This document shows, one piece after another, positions 44,103 through 52,610 of a stretch of 64,000 nt of DNA. Source of the DNA: Anaerolineae bacterium (GTDB lineage Bacteria; Chloroflexota; Anaerolineae; Caldilineales; Caldilineaceae); assembly GCA_030432295.1 (NCBI GenBank), contig JAUIHI010000027.1:28889-92888 (forward strand), given 5' to 3'. Position 1 is the first letter of the stretch. Each line of letters begins with the position of its first letter. Under the pieces are notes generated by a model. It was not told the DNA's origin, ran no database searches, and was given only the letters and a program-made list of their open reading frames with translations. The position numbers and the translations under genes were made by a program.

Positions 44103-46178
44103 TCACCCTTCGCGCTCCCCCCACGTAATACGCGCGTTCGGATCGCCGTAGAGGGTGTAGGCCAGCCAGGTGGGGTTGGCCGGGGCGACCGCTCGGATGG
44201 TCTGGCGGGCCGTGTGAAAGGCTTCGGCCAGGGTTGCGTTGCCCCGCAGCTCGTCGTAGAAAGTGCGGGCAAAGAGCGACGCCAGCCGGTCGTTGATCTC
44301 CCAATAGGCCCCCACAAATGCGGTGGCTGCGACCTGTTTTACCATCCGCTCAGCCCAACCACCCAGCCCGGTGAGTGTAAATTCCAGCCGCCCCCCGTGG
44401 CAGGCGTTGAGAAAGACGAGTGGCCGCTCCCGACGGATGCCCGCAGTGGCCGGGCCGCTCATATCCACCGGCTCAATCATCTCACCCATCTCCAGGTGGA
44501 TGGGCGAACGATCCGCATTTTCCCCTTCAAAACTGGCGTGGGTGGCAAAGTGTAACAGTTGCACTTTGCCCTCGCCAATCTGGGCGAGAAAGCGGGCACG
44601 ATCCGTAATCGGATCGCCCACTCTGATGCTGGGCAATGTGCTGGGCATTTCGTCGAAATACGCCTTTTCTTCCTTCACAAAGTCCAGGTCCAGGGTGGGG
44701 GTGACAAGCTGAACCGATTGCACAGTCAGCCCAGGATTCAGCCCCAGCCCGGCCTGCCAGCGGCTGAAATGCCAGCTTCCTGCCAGAAAATCGGTTTCGG
44801 TTTCGTCGTCGCGATAGGGATAGATCATCTCCCAGGGAATCCACGGCTCGTCACTCAGTACTAGCAAAGTTTGAATTTTCCCCTCATCCCGCAGCGCCTT
44901 GAGCCGCCAATACTCCTCTTTCATCTCCTCTGGAAAAATCTGTTCGTAGATTGCATTGCCGATGGCCACCGTACGCGCCAGATCGTTCTTGGCCAGGGCT
45001 GGGTCCTGAACGTCGATGGGCGACCGGGCCATTGTGTTGAGATCGGCAAAATAGTCGGCCAGAAGCAGCGTCGGGTCTTTCAGCCGCTGAATTGTGACTT
45101 GGCCCATCTCCTTTTCCCGATAGCCGATTTTGCCTTTGGGCGAAAAGAGCTTGAAATGCAGGGTTGCGTCGTCCGCGCCCTGCACCACCCGCAGAATCAC
45201 ATCGGGGGGTTGGGTTCCCGGCCGGACAAAGCGCAGTCCGTCGATCCCTTCGACCAGTGTAGCCGTGCCTGGGTTTGTCGTCTCTTCGGGTTCTGGTGTG
45301 GACGCAGGCATCGGGGCGCGCCCGCCGAGCAGAGGCGCGCGCCCGGCGCGAAGAGGGGGACGGCCACCGACCGGCGTGCGGGTGGCCGCTCCGCCTGTGT
45401 TGAAGAGAGAGACTTCGCTCTTGAAGGTGGCGCTGCCGATGGGGTAGCCCAGGTGGTAGAAGTCCAGGCGTAGCTCTTTGTCGCCGCTGCTTTTGTCCAG
45501 CAGTTTGAGCAGAAAGACAGCCGGGTGGGAATCTTCGCCTTTATAGACGACGAGAGTGCGGCGGTAGGCGTTGGTGGTCTCCTCAAAGCCCGGCGCGCTG
45601 AGATGAATTTCGATCAGTTCGGGCACATCCGGCGCGATAAATTCCAGATTCAGGACCACATCGGCCTGGCTCTGGGCCGGTTTGTTGATGACCAACTGCA
45701 CAACCAGCGGATGCACAGAATCGTCCCGGCTGGAAATGGTCGGGGGGAAATCGACTTTTGTGTGATAGGGAACGGTGGCGCTGCCTTCCAACAGAGGGTC
45801 GCCGCCAGTGGACGGGGCCGCGGAGATAGCGTCCAGCAGGCCCGCGCTTGGCCCGGTTCCGCCGCCGCTGCGGAAGGTCTGGCTCTGCTTGCCCCGTCTG
45901 AGTTCGGCATAGGCCAGGCGCACAACGCTCTCAATCGACTCCAATGCCCGCAGAAATTCAACCAGCAGCCGTTCGCTCTCTTCGCCGCTGATGCCGTGGC
46001 CGCTCAGCGCGATGGCCAGGGCGCGCCGCCGGGATTGGATGACGTTTTGCTCCGCCGACGGGATTTCATCCCAGGCAGCGTAGAGCTTTGCCAGAACTTC
46101 AGCGACGGTCGTGTCCAACGATCGGGCGCTGTAGTCCAGTTTTGCCAGTTCGGCCTGCTGTGTGGCGATTTCGCTCAT
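44103..46178 (-). CDS. CHAT-domain (caspase-like) protein
   Basis: 691 residues. The N-terminal part (1-110) is helical. Residues about 150-260 are beta-rich and resemble a sandwich domain seen with CHAT proteins. A Gly/Arg-Pro linker (about 270-310) precedes a second region, and the C-terminal CHAT domain runs from about 430 to 691. The catalytic dyad is His 547 in LLHFATHASFEGE and Cys 593 in LVFLNACHGG. CHAT enzymes are separase/caspase-type proteases; several act in gasdermin and CRISPR-linked defence. No target protein gene lies next to it. AGGAGA precedes the ATG. Confidence 0.87.
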   Translation of the reverse strand: MSEIATQQAELAKLDYSARSLDTTVAEVLAKLYAAWDEIPSAEQNVIQSRRRALAIALSGHGISGEESERLLVEFLRALESIESVVRLAYAELRRGKQSQTFRSGGGTGPSAGLLDAISAAPSTGGDPLLEGSATVPYHTKVDFPPTISSRDDSVHPLVVQLVINKPAQSQADVVLNLEFIAPDVPELIEIHLSAPGFEETTNAYRRTLVVYKGEDSHPAVFLLKLLDKSSGDKELRLDFYHLGYPIGSATFKSEVSLFNTGGAATRTPVGGRPPLRAGRAPLLGGRAPMPASTPEPEETTNPGTATLVEGIDGLRFVRPGTQPPDVILRVVQGADDATLHFKLFSPKGKIGYREKEMGQVTIQRLKDPTLLLADYFADLNTMARSPIDVQDPALAKNDLARTVAIGNAIYEQIFPEEMKEEYWRLKALRDEGKIQTLLVLSDEPWIPWEMIYPYRDDETETDFLAGSWHFSRWQAGLGLNPGLTVQSVQLVTPTLDLDFVKEEKAYFDEMPSTLPSIRVGDPITDRARFLAQIGEGKVQLLHFATHASFEGENADRSPIHLEMGEMIEPVDMSGPATAGIRRERPLVFLNACHGGRLEFTLTGLGGWAERMVKQVAATAFVGAYWEINDRLASLFARTFYDELRGNATLAEAFHTARQTIRAVAPANPTWLAYTLYGDPNARITWGEREG

Positions 46179-46225
46179 TTGTGCCTTCTCCTGTCGCGGA
46201 TAACACCCATCGGGGAACTGTAAGG

Positions 46226-46254
46226 ATTGTAGCACGGGGCCAGTGTCGGGTCAA
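46226..46254 (-). promoter_or_regulatory. Promoter of the CHAT gene
   Basis: On the minus strand TTGACC (complement 46,249-46,254), a 17-bp spacer and TACAAT (complement 46,226-46,231), about 40 bases upstream of the start codon. Confidence 0.7.
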
Positions 46255-46450
46255 TGGCAGAAAAATCGAATATCCATAACCTGCTCTTAACTTGCCCACA
46301 GCCTCCTCTTCACCTGTTGCGCCAAAATCCGTGGATACTGGTTACAGACGAGAATTGGTTGCGCAACCCAGGATGCGACGCTGCCGAAGGTCGCACTGCT
46401 CGTCACCGATACTCGATGTTTCAATCCAAATTCCCAAAGGAACCATTCCT

Positions 46451-46966
46451 ATGCAAAAGAAACAGCGTTCTTCCGTCGTTATCTCAGCACTGCTCACCAC
46501 CCTTGTGATGGTTGTGACTGCCGGTGGGCTGCTGGCCTACAATGGCCTGCTGCCCCTGCCCAATGTGAATGCCCAGAGCGCAGCCGTCCAGCCTCTGCCA
46601 GAGGAAGCGCCGATTGTTGTGACAGTGCAGCCGGTACTCGTCCCAGCCCAGCAACAGGCAGTCCAGGACGCACCGGCCCAGGCGGCTTCTGTTCAGGCGG
46701 CTTCTGTCCAAGCCGAACCGGCTGCTGATAGTGCAGCCCTGGCCGCCTATCAGGCCCAGTTGGATGAAGCCTACGCGGCCCTGCAGGATGCCTACACCCA
46801 GATAGATGTCCTACAGACAGCCCAGGCCCAACCGGCGGCGGTTGCCTATCACGACGACGATGACGAATATGAAGAGGCCGAAGAAAATGACGGTGCTCAG
46901 TATGAGAGCGACGGCCACGAAGAGGACGACCACGAGAGCGGCGAACGGGAGCACGATGATGACTGA
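46451..46966 (+). CDS. Secreted/anchored protein with acidic His-rich tail
   Basis: 171 residues. An N-terminal signal or anchor helix (about 9-30) is followed by an Ala/Gln/Val/Pro-rich region with a duplicated QAASV and a short coiled coil (AAYQAQLDEAYAALQDAYTQIDVLQTAQ). Residues about 132-171 are almost entirely Asp, Glu and His (YHDDDDEYEEAEEND ... GHEEDDHESGEREHDDD), which should bind divalent metal or interact electrostatically. No family is recognised. It overlaps the next gene and heads the ApbE/ferric-reductase cluster. AAAGGAA lies ten bases before the ATG. Confidence 0.75.
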   Translation: MQKKQRSSVVISALLTTLVMVVTAGGLLAYNGLLPLPNVNAQSAAVQPLPEEAPIVVTVQPVLVPAQQQAVQDAPAQAASVQAASVQAEPAADSAALAAYQAQLDEAYAALQDAYTQIDVLQTAQAQPAAVAYHDDDDEYEEAEENDGAQYESDGHEEDDHESGEREHDDD

Positions 46967-47342
46967 GCCTAAACGACCTCAATCCGCTGGGCGGCGTGTG
47001 CAGGGCAGCAGTCTGGCCTGGAAGAGCGGACTGTTGGCCTCCAGCGTGGGCGGGCTGTTGTTGGGGTGGGCTTTGCTGGGCCAGGCCAATCCGGTCCCGG
47101 CCAGCACAGTCGCCGAGATTGCTTCGCCCCAGCCCCGGGTGATCGTTGTGCAGGTGCCTATCCCGGCGGCATCCAACGGCAGTCAGCAACTCGTATCCCA
47201 ATCGACTCAGCCAGTCCAGGCAAATCAGCAAGCGGTCTCGTCCCAGAGTGCGTCGGCCTCAGCCAGCCCGCAGATTTCCATGCCGTCCATGCCCCAGAAA
47301 CCCGTCTTTCAACAGCCGGTCACCCGCACCCGGGGGTCCTGA
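46956..47342 (+). CDS. Small membrane-anchored protein of the redox/metal cluster
   Basis: About 128 residues. A basic N-terminus (EPKRPQSAGRRVQGSS) and one membrane helix (SGLLASSVGGLLLGWALLG, about 26-44), then an extracytoplasmic Ser/Gln/Pro-rich low-complexity tail. It overlaps the end of the acidic protein gene by 11 bases, with GGGAG just upstream, so translation is coupled. No family is recognised; an anchoring or scaffold role is a guess. Confidence 0.65.
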   Translation: MMTEPKRPQSAGRRVQGSSLAWKSGLLASSVGGLLLGWALLGQANPVPASTVAEIASPQPRVIVVQVPIPAASNGSQQLVSQSTQPVQANQQAVSSQSASASASPQISMPSMPQKPVFQQPVTRTRGS

Positions 47343-47472
47343 GTCTGGGTATCCTGGGAAAAGTCCCCGGCACTTCACGAACTTTGACGCGGATAGTGGG
47401 CACTGACAGCTCACTTGGGCAGAAAGTGCCGGGGACTTTTTCAACCACAAAATGTACGCAAAGGAGCAGGAC

Positions 47473-48402
47473 GTGTTAGCGGAACACCACTTCCGAGCAA
47501 TGAATACAGAGGTAGGCGTCTGGCTGTGGAGCACATCGCCCATTGCGCAACAGGCCCTGCGGGAAGTCGAGCAGCTATTTGCGGACGTGGAAAGCCAACT
47601 CAGCCGCTTCCGGGACGATTCGGAACTGTGCCGATTGAACGCCCGTGCCGGGCAGGGAGCCGTAACCGTCTCCCAGTTGCTCTATCGGGTGCTGGCCCAG
47701 GCCCTGGCCGCGGCCCGTCAGACCGACGGCATCTTCGACCCAACTCTGCTGCCCCAACTGCGACAGGCTGGTTACGACCGCAGCTTCGAGCTTCTGGCCG
47801 ATGCCCGCGATGACAGCCCGCTTCCGCCTGCTCCCTCCGGCAGGAACGGGTGGCAGCAGGTCTGTCTGGACCCGGCCCACAGCACAGTCGAGCTGCCCGC
47901 CGGTGTCGCCATCGATCTGGGCGGCATTGCCAAAGGCTGGACAGTGGACCGGGCCAGCGAATTGCTCGCGGACTGGGGTCCGTCGCTGGTGGATGCGGGC
48001 GGCGATATGCAGGCCAGAGGTCTTCCCGGCGGCGAATCCTGGCCGGTGGCCCTGGAAGACCCCTTCCACCCGGAGCGGGATTTGCTGACACTGGCGCTGG
48101 CGGATTGCGCAGTCGCCACCAGCACAATCGGCAAACGCCACTGGCTGCGCAACGGTCAGCGCTTCCACCACCTGATCGATCCACGCACCGGCACTTCTGC
48201 GGCCAGCGATCTGCACACCGTCACCGCCCTGGCTCCGTCGGCGATGGAGGCCGAAGTCGCCGCCAAGACGGCGCTGCTGCTGGGCACTGTTGCGGGTGCG
48301 GCCTGGCTGGGCAAGAGTGGCAACCCGGCTATTCTGATCCAACACAGCGGCCAATGCACAAGCGTCGGCCAGCTTCCCCTATGGAAACGAGACGAACAAT
48401 GA
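47473..48402 (+). CDS. apbE: ApbE-family FAD:protein FMN transferase
   Basis: 309 residues. ApbE attaches FMN covalently to Thr/Ser of extracytoplasmic redox proteins. Visible: FRAMNTEVGVWLW (usual MGT), IDLGGIAKGWTVDRA, SLVDAGGDMQARG, the AVATSTIGKRHW segment, HHLIDPRTG, and the C-terminal MEAEVAAKTALLLG, where the usual metal-binding Asp is Glu. There is no signal peptide or lipobox, which is unusual. The GTG at 47,473 has AAGGAG six bases upstream; an ATG at 47,452 is less likely. It overlaps the next gene by ATGA. Confidence 0.85.
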   Translation: MLAEHHFRAMNTEVGVWLWSTSPIAQQALREVEQLFADVESQLSRFRDDSELCRLNARAGQGAVTVSQLLYRVLAQALAAARQTDGIFDPTLLPQLRQAGYDRSFELLADARDDSPLPPAPSGRNGWQQVCLDPAHSTVELPAGVAIDLGGIAKGWTVDRASELLADWGPSLVDAGGDMQARGLPGGESWPVALEDPFHPERDLLTLALADCAVATSTIGKRHWLRNGQRFHHLIDPRTGTSAASDLHTVTALAPSAMEAEVAAKTALLLGTVAGAAWLGKSGNPAILIQHSGQCTSVGQLPLWKRDEQ

Positions 48403-49190
48403 GCGCACAAGCTGAACTTTTGAAACAAAAGGCATTGGAACGCACCGCGGCCCGGCGTAGGGCAATCGGTCCAGTGGCAGCCAGCCCGCAGCCAACCCAG
48501 GCCAACGGGAAGCACCCGGCCACATCCGCGGGGACAGGGATCGATGAAAGGGAGTCTGTCTGGGGCGCAATTCTGGGCACAATCATCGGTCTGGCCCTGG
48601 CTGGGGCTGGATTCGCCATCGGCATCGGGGCCTTCGGTCTGGTCGGCGAGACCCAATCCTTCTGGTATCTCAGCCGTTCCGCTGGCTTTGTGGCCTATCT
48701 GTTGCTCTGGGGATCGGTGGTGTGGGGGCTGCTGCTCAGTTCCAAAATTGCCAAAGGCGCGGCCCGCCCGGCGGCTCTGCTCGACGCCCACCAGTTTCTC
48801 AGCGGCGTGGGGCTGGGCTTTGGCTTTTTTCACGGGCTGATTCTGATGGGTGACCGCTATCTGGCCTTTCCCCTGGCCGCGGTGCTGGTTCCCTTCGCCA
48901 GCACATACGAGCCGCTGCTGGTGGCTGCCGGACAGATCGGCCTGTGGCTTTCTGCCCTGCTCATCGCCACTTTCTATGTGCGGCGCTGGATCAGCCAGAA
49001 AGTGTGGCGCTGGGTTCACTTCAGCAGCTTTCTGGCCTATTGGGCGGTCGTTGTCCACGCCGCGGCCCTGGGCACAGAGAGTTTTCTGCTCTGGGTACAA
49101 TTGTTCTATCTGGTCACAGGCGGTGCGGTCCTTTTTCTCACCACCTATCGGATTCTGACCGCGCGTCAGCAGGCCCGACAGGTCGCCTGA
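48399..49190 (+). CDS. Ferric reductase-like transmembrane heme protein
   Basis: 263 residues: a basic 45-residue N-terminal extension and about six membrane helices. Two helix pairs carry His couples with b-heme spacing: H131/H145 (DAHQFLSGVGLGFGFFHG) and H207/H220 (VHFSSFLAYWAVVVHA). This is the ferric reductase/YedZ (MsrQ) fold, moving electrons across the membrane. There is no FAD/NADPH domain, so it needs a partner flavoprotein; the ApbE gene that overlaps it suggests a covalently flavinylated one. Confidence 0.82.
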   Translation: MSAQAELLKQKALERTAARRRAIGPVAASPQPTQANGKHPATSAGTGIDERESVWGAILGTIIGLALAGAGFAIGIGAFGLVGETQSFWYLSRSAGFVAYLLLWGSVVWGLLLSSKIAKGAARPAALLDAHQFLSGVGLGFGFFHGLILMGDRYLAFPLAAVLVPFASTYEPLLVAAGQIGLWLSALLIATFYVRRWISQKVWRWVHFSSFLAYWAVVVHAAALGTESFLLWVQLFYLVTGGAVLFLTTYRILTARQQARQVA

Positions 49191-49466
49191 ATTCGTGGTA
49201 CAATTCAGAAGTCCGACCTTTTCTGAAAAGGGCGTGGTTCATTTTGCCGTCAAACGATCTTTACAAATCGTGAGGAGTAGGCATACCGAGAGGAGTGAGC
49301 ACACCGAGAGGAGTGAGCACGCCCACGTGCGGCGATGACTCGACCACGACCGGCACGTGGGCGTGCCTATTCCTCGTCTCGAATTGGTAAGATGCCGAAC
49401 CCTTCCAATGAACCACACCCTGAAAATTCGGACTTCTAGCCGAAGAATGCGCGGGAGCAAGACAGA
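49191..49466. other. Gene-free spacer with nested inverted repeats
   Basis: An outer pair AGAAGTCCGA (49,207-49,216) / TCGGACTTCT (49,428-49,437) encloses GCACGCCCACGTGC (49,317-49,330) / GCACGTGGGCGTGC (49,353-49,366) and a direct duplication of ACCGAGAGGAGTGAGCAC (49,285 and 49,303). It separates the heme-protein gene from the two-component system. No clear promoter was recognised. Confidence 0.65.
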
Positions 49467-50180
49467 ATGACGGACCAGACGATTTTGGTGGCGGACGACG
49501 ACGAAATGATTGTAGACGCCCTGCGCTATCAACTGGAAAAAGAGGGCTATGGCGTGCTGGTGGCCTATGACGGCGAAGCGGCCCTGGCTCTGGCCCAAAG
49601 CAATGAGCCGGACCTGCTGTTGCTGGATGTGATGATGCCGAAGATGCAGGGCTGGGAGGTCTGCCGGGAGTTTCGGCGGGAGAGTACTGTGCCGATTCTG
49701 ATGCTGACGGCCCGGGGCGAAGAGTTGGATCGGGTGTTGGGGCTGGAACTGGGGGCCGACGATTACATTGTGAAACCCTTCAGCTTCCGGGAACTGCTGG
49801 CCCGCATCCGCGCCAATCTGCGCCGTGTCTCCTTCCAGAACGAGCAAACCTCTGCCCAAGCCAATGGGTCGGTCGTCCACATCGGCCACATCGAAATCGA
49901 CAAACGGCGCTATGCGGTGGCCCGCAACGGCGCAGCGGTTGCCCTCTCTCAGCGGGAATATGACCTGCTGGTGGCCCTGCAAGAGGCAGACGGCGCAGTG
50001 ATCAAACGGGGCGATCTGCTGGATTTGGTCTGGGGGGAGGAGTGGATCGGCGATCCCCGCACCCTGGACGTGCATATGCGCTGGCTGCGGGAAAAGCTGG
50101 AGGAGGAACCGGGCGCGCCCCGGCTGCTCCTCACCGTGCGGGGCGTGGGCTATCGGCTGGTCACGGGGGACGAACTCTAA
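49467..50180 (+). CDS. OmpR/PhoB-family response regulator
   Basis: 237 residues. The receiver domain has the acidic DDD pocket, phospho-acceptor D54 (LLLLDVMMPK), the TAR switch and KPF lysine. The C-terminal winged helix contains ALSQREYDLLVALQEADG and GDPRTLDVHMRWLREKLEE, with the RGVGYRL wing. Its stop codon overlaps the start of the histidine kinase gene by one base. Likely targets include the preceding redox/metal genes. Confidence 0.93.
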   Translation: MTDQTILVADDDEMIVDALRYQLEKEGYGVLVAYDGEAALALAQSNEPDLLLLDVMMPKMQGWEVCREFRRESTVPILMLTARGEELDRVLGLELGADDYIVKPFSFRELLARIRANLRRVSFQNEQTSAQANGSVVHIGHIEIDKRRYAVARNGAAVALSQREYDLLVALQEADGAVIKRGDLLDLVWGEEWIGDPRTLDVHMRWLREKLEEEPGAPRLLLTVRGVGYRLVTGDEL

Positions 50181-51811
50181 TGGCTGTGCCTATCCCGCCA
50201 ACTCCTTCTGCCCGCTGGCCCTGGCAGCGTAGTCTGCAAATCCGCATTGTCGTTGCCTATGGCGGCGTCTTTCTGGTTGTGCTGGCTCTGCTGATGGCGG
50301 TGGTGATGCGGGTTGTCTACCAGGCCCAGTTGAGCGATGCGGAACACAATCTGGTGATTCAGGCTTTTCTGGCCGCCAATGCGCTGGAAGACCCTCTGAG
50401 CGGCTATGCTTCTGAATTCGAGGATTATGCCAAATGGGAGTCTGAGCGGGATCACCGGGACGAAGATGGGTCATCGGATGACGATCATTCAGACGACGAC
50501 CACCAGTCCCAGACACCGGCGCCAGATGCGGCTGGGATTGGTGGACGCTTGCAGGCTGTCGCCGCTCTCTACGCTTCGGACACAAACGCCCGCATCACAA
50601 TTCTGGAACCCCAGGGCGATGCAGTGGCCGACAGCACCTACCCCTTTGCAGAAGTCGCCAATCAATTCTCCCAAATCGAAGTCCAGGCCGCGCTGGCCGG
50701 GGACGAGCAGCACGACATCCGGCTGGACGAATTCACGGGTCGGCTGACTATCTATGCGGCTGCGCCCATCCAGCAGAACGGGCAGTTGCTGGGCATCGTG
50801 CAGATTGCCCAGCCGATGGATGAAATAACCAGGGCTATTGCCCGGCTGGTACTGAGTCTGGTGGCCGCGGGTCTGCTGGCCCTGGCTGTGACCACTGGAC
50901 TGGGCATTTGGATCAGCCGGCGTCTGGTCCAGCCTGTGCGTGGGTTAGAGGCTGCGTCTCTGGCGATTGCCCAGGGCGATCTGAGCCAGCAGGTCCCTGT
51001 TACCTCTGCCGATGAATTGGGCCGGCTGGCCCAGGCTTTCAACCGGATGGTGGGCGAATTGCAGCGGATGATCGAACAGCAGCGGCTCTTCATTGCCAAT
51101 GCCAGCCACGAACTGCGCACACCCCTGACAAATATCAAACTGCGCAGCGAGGCTCTGCTGGGCGGTCTTCTGGACGAACGGGCGATGGCCGAGCGCTATC
51201 TGGCCGAAATCGACAGCGAAGCCGACCGGCTAACCCGGCTGGCCAATACACTGCTGGACCTTTCGCGCTTGGAAGACACCGAGCGCCCGCTACCCGCCAG
51301 CGATGTGGATTTGACGCCCGTACTCGCCGGGGTTGTGCAGGCAATGTCCCTGCGCGTCGGCAAGGCCAACCAGCGGCTGCACACAGACCTGCCCGACCAG
51401 TTGCCGGGTCTGCGGGTCTGGCCCGAGCAGGTGGAGGCAATTGTTGTCAATCTGCTCGATAATGCCATCAAATTTACGCCCCCAGGCGGCGATGTGTATC
51501 TTTCGGCCCAGGTGGTGGACGGTGAATGCCGGATTCGGGTGGCCGACACCGGGCCGGGCATCCCCGCCGACGAGTTGCCGCTGATCTTCCAGCGCTTCTA
51601 TCGGGTGGACAAAGCCCGCAGCCGCTACCAAAACCGGGACGCTATCGGAACCGGCGCGGGGCTGGGACTCTCGATTGTGGCCGCGCTGGTGGAGCAGAAC
51701 CGGGGGCGCATTTGGGCGGAGAACGGGGCAGAGGGTTGCGCAGCGGGTGGCGCCGCGGGCGGTGCTGCTTTCACAGTCGCCTTTCCTCTTTCCCAAAGAG
51801 CCGACCCGTGA
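50180..51811 (+). CDS. Sensor histidine kinase with acidic His-rich extracytoplasmic insert
   Basis: 543 residues. Two membrane helices (about 24-46 and 222-245) bracket a sensor domain. Within it, residues about 82-112 form an Asp/His-rich stretch (ERDHRDEDGSSDDDHSDDDHQ), very like the tail of the secreted protein 3.7 kb upstream. A HAMP domain follows, then the HisKA H-box NASHELRTPL with H310, and the HATPase_c N-box (NLLDNAIKFTP), G1 (DTGPGIP) and G2 (GTGAGLGLSI). A Gly/Ala-rich stretch lies near the end. A metal ion or cationic signal is likely. Confidence 0.92.
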   Translation: MAVPIPPTPSARWPWQRSLQIRIVVAYGGVFLVVLALLMAVVMRVVYQAQLSDAEHNLVIQAFLAANALEDPLSGYASEFEDYAKWESERDHRDEDGSSDDDHSDDDHQSQTPAPDAAGIGGRLQAVAALYASDTNARITILEPQGDAVADSTYPFAEVANQFSQIEVQAALAGDEQHDIRLDEFTGRLTIYAAAPIQQNGQLLGIVQIAQPMDEITRAIARLVLSLVAAGLLALAVTTGLGIWISRRLVQPVRGLEAASLAIAQGDLSQQVPVTSADELGRLAQAFNRMVGELQRMIEQQRLFIANASHELRTPLTNIKLRSEALLGGLLDERAMAERYLAEIDSEADRLTRLANTLLDLSRLEDTERPLPASDVDLTPVLAGVVQAMSLRVGKANQRLHTDLPDQLPGLRVWPEQVEAIVVNLLDNAIKFTPPGGDVYLSAQVVDGECRIRVADTGPGIPADELPLIFQRFYRVDKARSRYQNRDAIGTGAGLGLSIVAALVEQNRGRIWAENGAEGCAAGGAAGGAAFTVAFPLSQRADP

Positions 51812-51939
51812 TAGGATGTGTGGCTGAACAGTTCTTCCGGCGCAGCCGTGCGCTATGGAGAATGAAATGTGTATACACGGATAAAAACACTTTTCAGGAC
51901 AGTTTGACGACACCTCTACCAACCGGAAGGAATTCAGCC

Positions 51940-52542
51940 GTGGCTTCGATTTTGCTGCCCCAGGCCATCTACGACGAAATCATCGCCCACGCCCAGGCGG
52001 GCAAACCCGAAGAAATCTGCGGCATTCTGCGCGGGCGGGGGACCGAAGCCTACGAGCTTTTTCGGGCCAAAAATATCGCCACAGAACGCATCGAAAACTA
52101 CGACGTAGACCCGCAGACGCTGATGAAGCAGTTTGAATTTGAAGAGGCCGGGGACGAAATGATGGGCATCTACCACTCCCATCCGGTCTCGGTGGCCTGG
52201 CCTTCGGCTACGGACGCCTGGAACGCTCATTATCCCGACACGTACTATCTCATCTGCTCGACGGAATACGACGACGCGCCGATTCTGCGTGCCTTTCGGA
52301 TGGTGGCCAGTTACCCGGATGTGGACGGCGAGGCCCTGCGCGCCAGCCTCCCTTTCCAGGAAGTGCGCCAGGGACTCTTCGGCTACTATCAGGCCGCGGA
52401 CTGTTCGACACCCCGGGCGCTGCACGCGGTAGCGTCAGATGTCTCTCTGCCCTTTTATGTGGTTTTCACTCTGGATGAGGCGGGCGTGGTGGACGAACTG
52501 CGCTTTGTGGAGGTTACAGAGTACCGGGTGGAGATTGTGTGA
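51940..52542 (+). CDS. JAMM/MPN metalloprotease (Mov34 family)
   Basis: About 200 residues. The JAMM zinc motif is visible: Glu in EEICGILRG, HSHP (MGIYHSHPVSVAWPSATDAWNAHYPDTYYL) and the downstream Ser/Asp. Bacterial members include Mec-type proteases that release sulfur-carrier proteins or deubiquitinase-like enzymes. A C-terminal extension (LHAVASDVSLPFYVVFTLDE...) is present. No sulfur-carrier or E1-like gene is adjacent, so the partner is unknown. The start is GTG with GGAAGGA upstream. Confidence 0.85.
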   Translation: MASILLPQAIYDEIIAHAQAGKPEEICGILRGRGTEAYELFRAKNIATERIENYDVDPQTLMKQFEFEEAGDEMMGIYHSHPVSVAWPSATDAWNAHYPDTYYLICSTEYDDAPILRAFRMVASYPDVDGEALRASLPFQEVRQGLFGYYQAADCSTPRALHAVASDVSLPFYVVFTLDEAGVVDELRFVEVTEYRVEIV

Positions 52543-52610
52543 CCAAAAAACCAGCCACTGATGAACACTGATGGTACAGATTCACACGGATATTTCTGGG
52601 AGATCTGCGT
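52543..52610. repeat. ACTGATGAACACTGATG/CACGGAT repeat
   Basis: A short copy of the GATGAACAC...CACGGAT family between the convergent JAMM and rsmA genes, ending at the rsmA stop codon. Confidence 0.6.

Noticed and set aside
46291..46450. Longer N-terminus for the acidic secreted protein
   Set aside because: The upstream part of the frame lacks a ribosome binding site and would bury the signal peptide; ATG 46,451 has AAAGGAA upstream.
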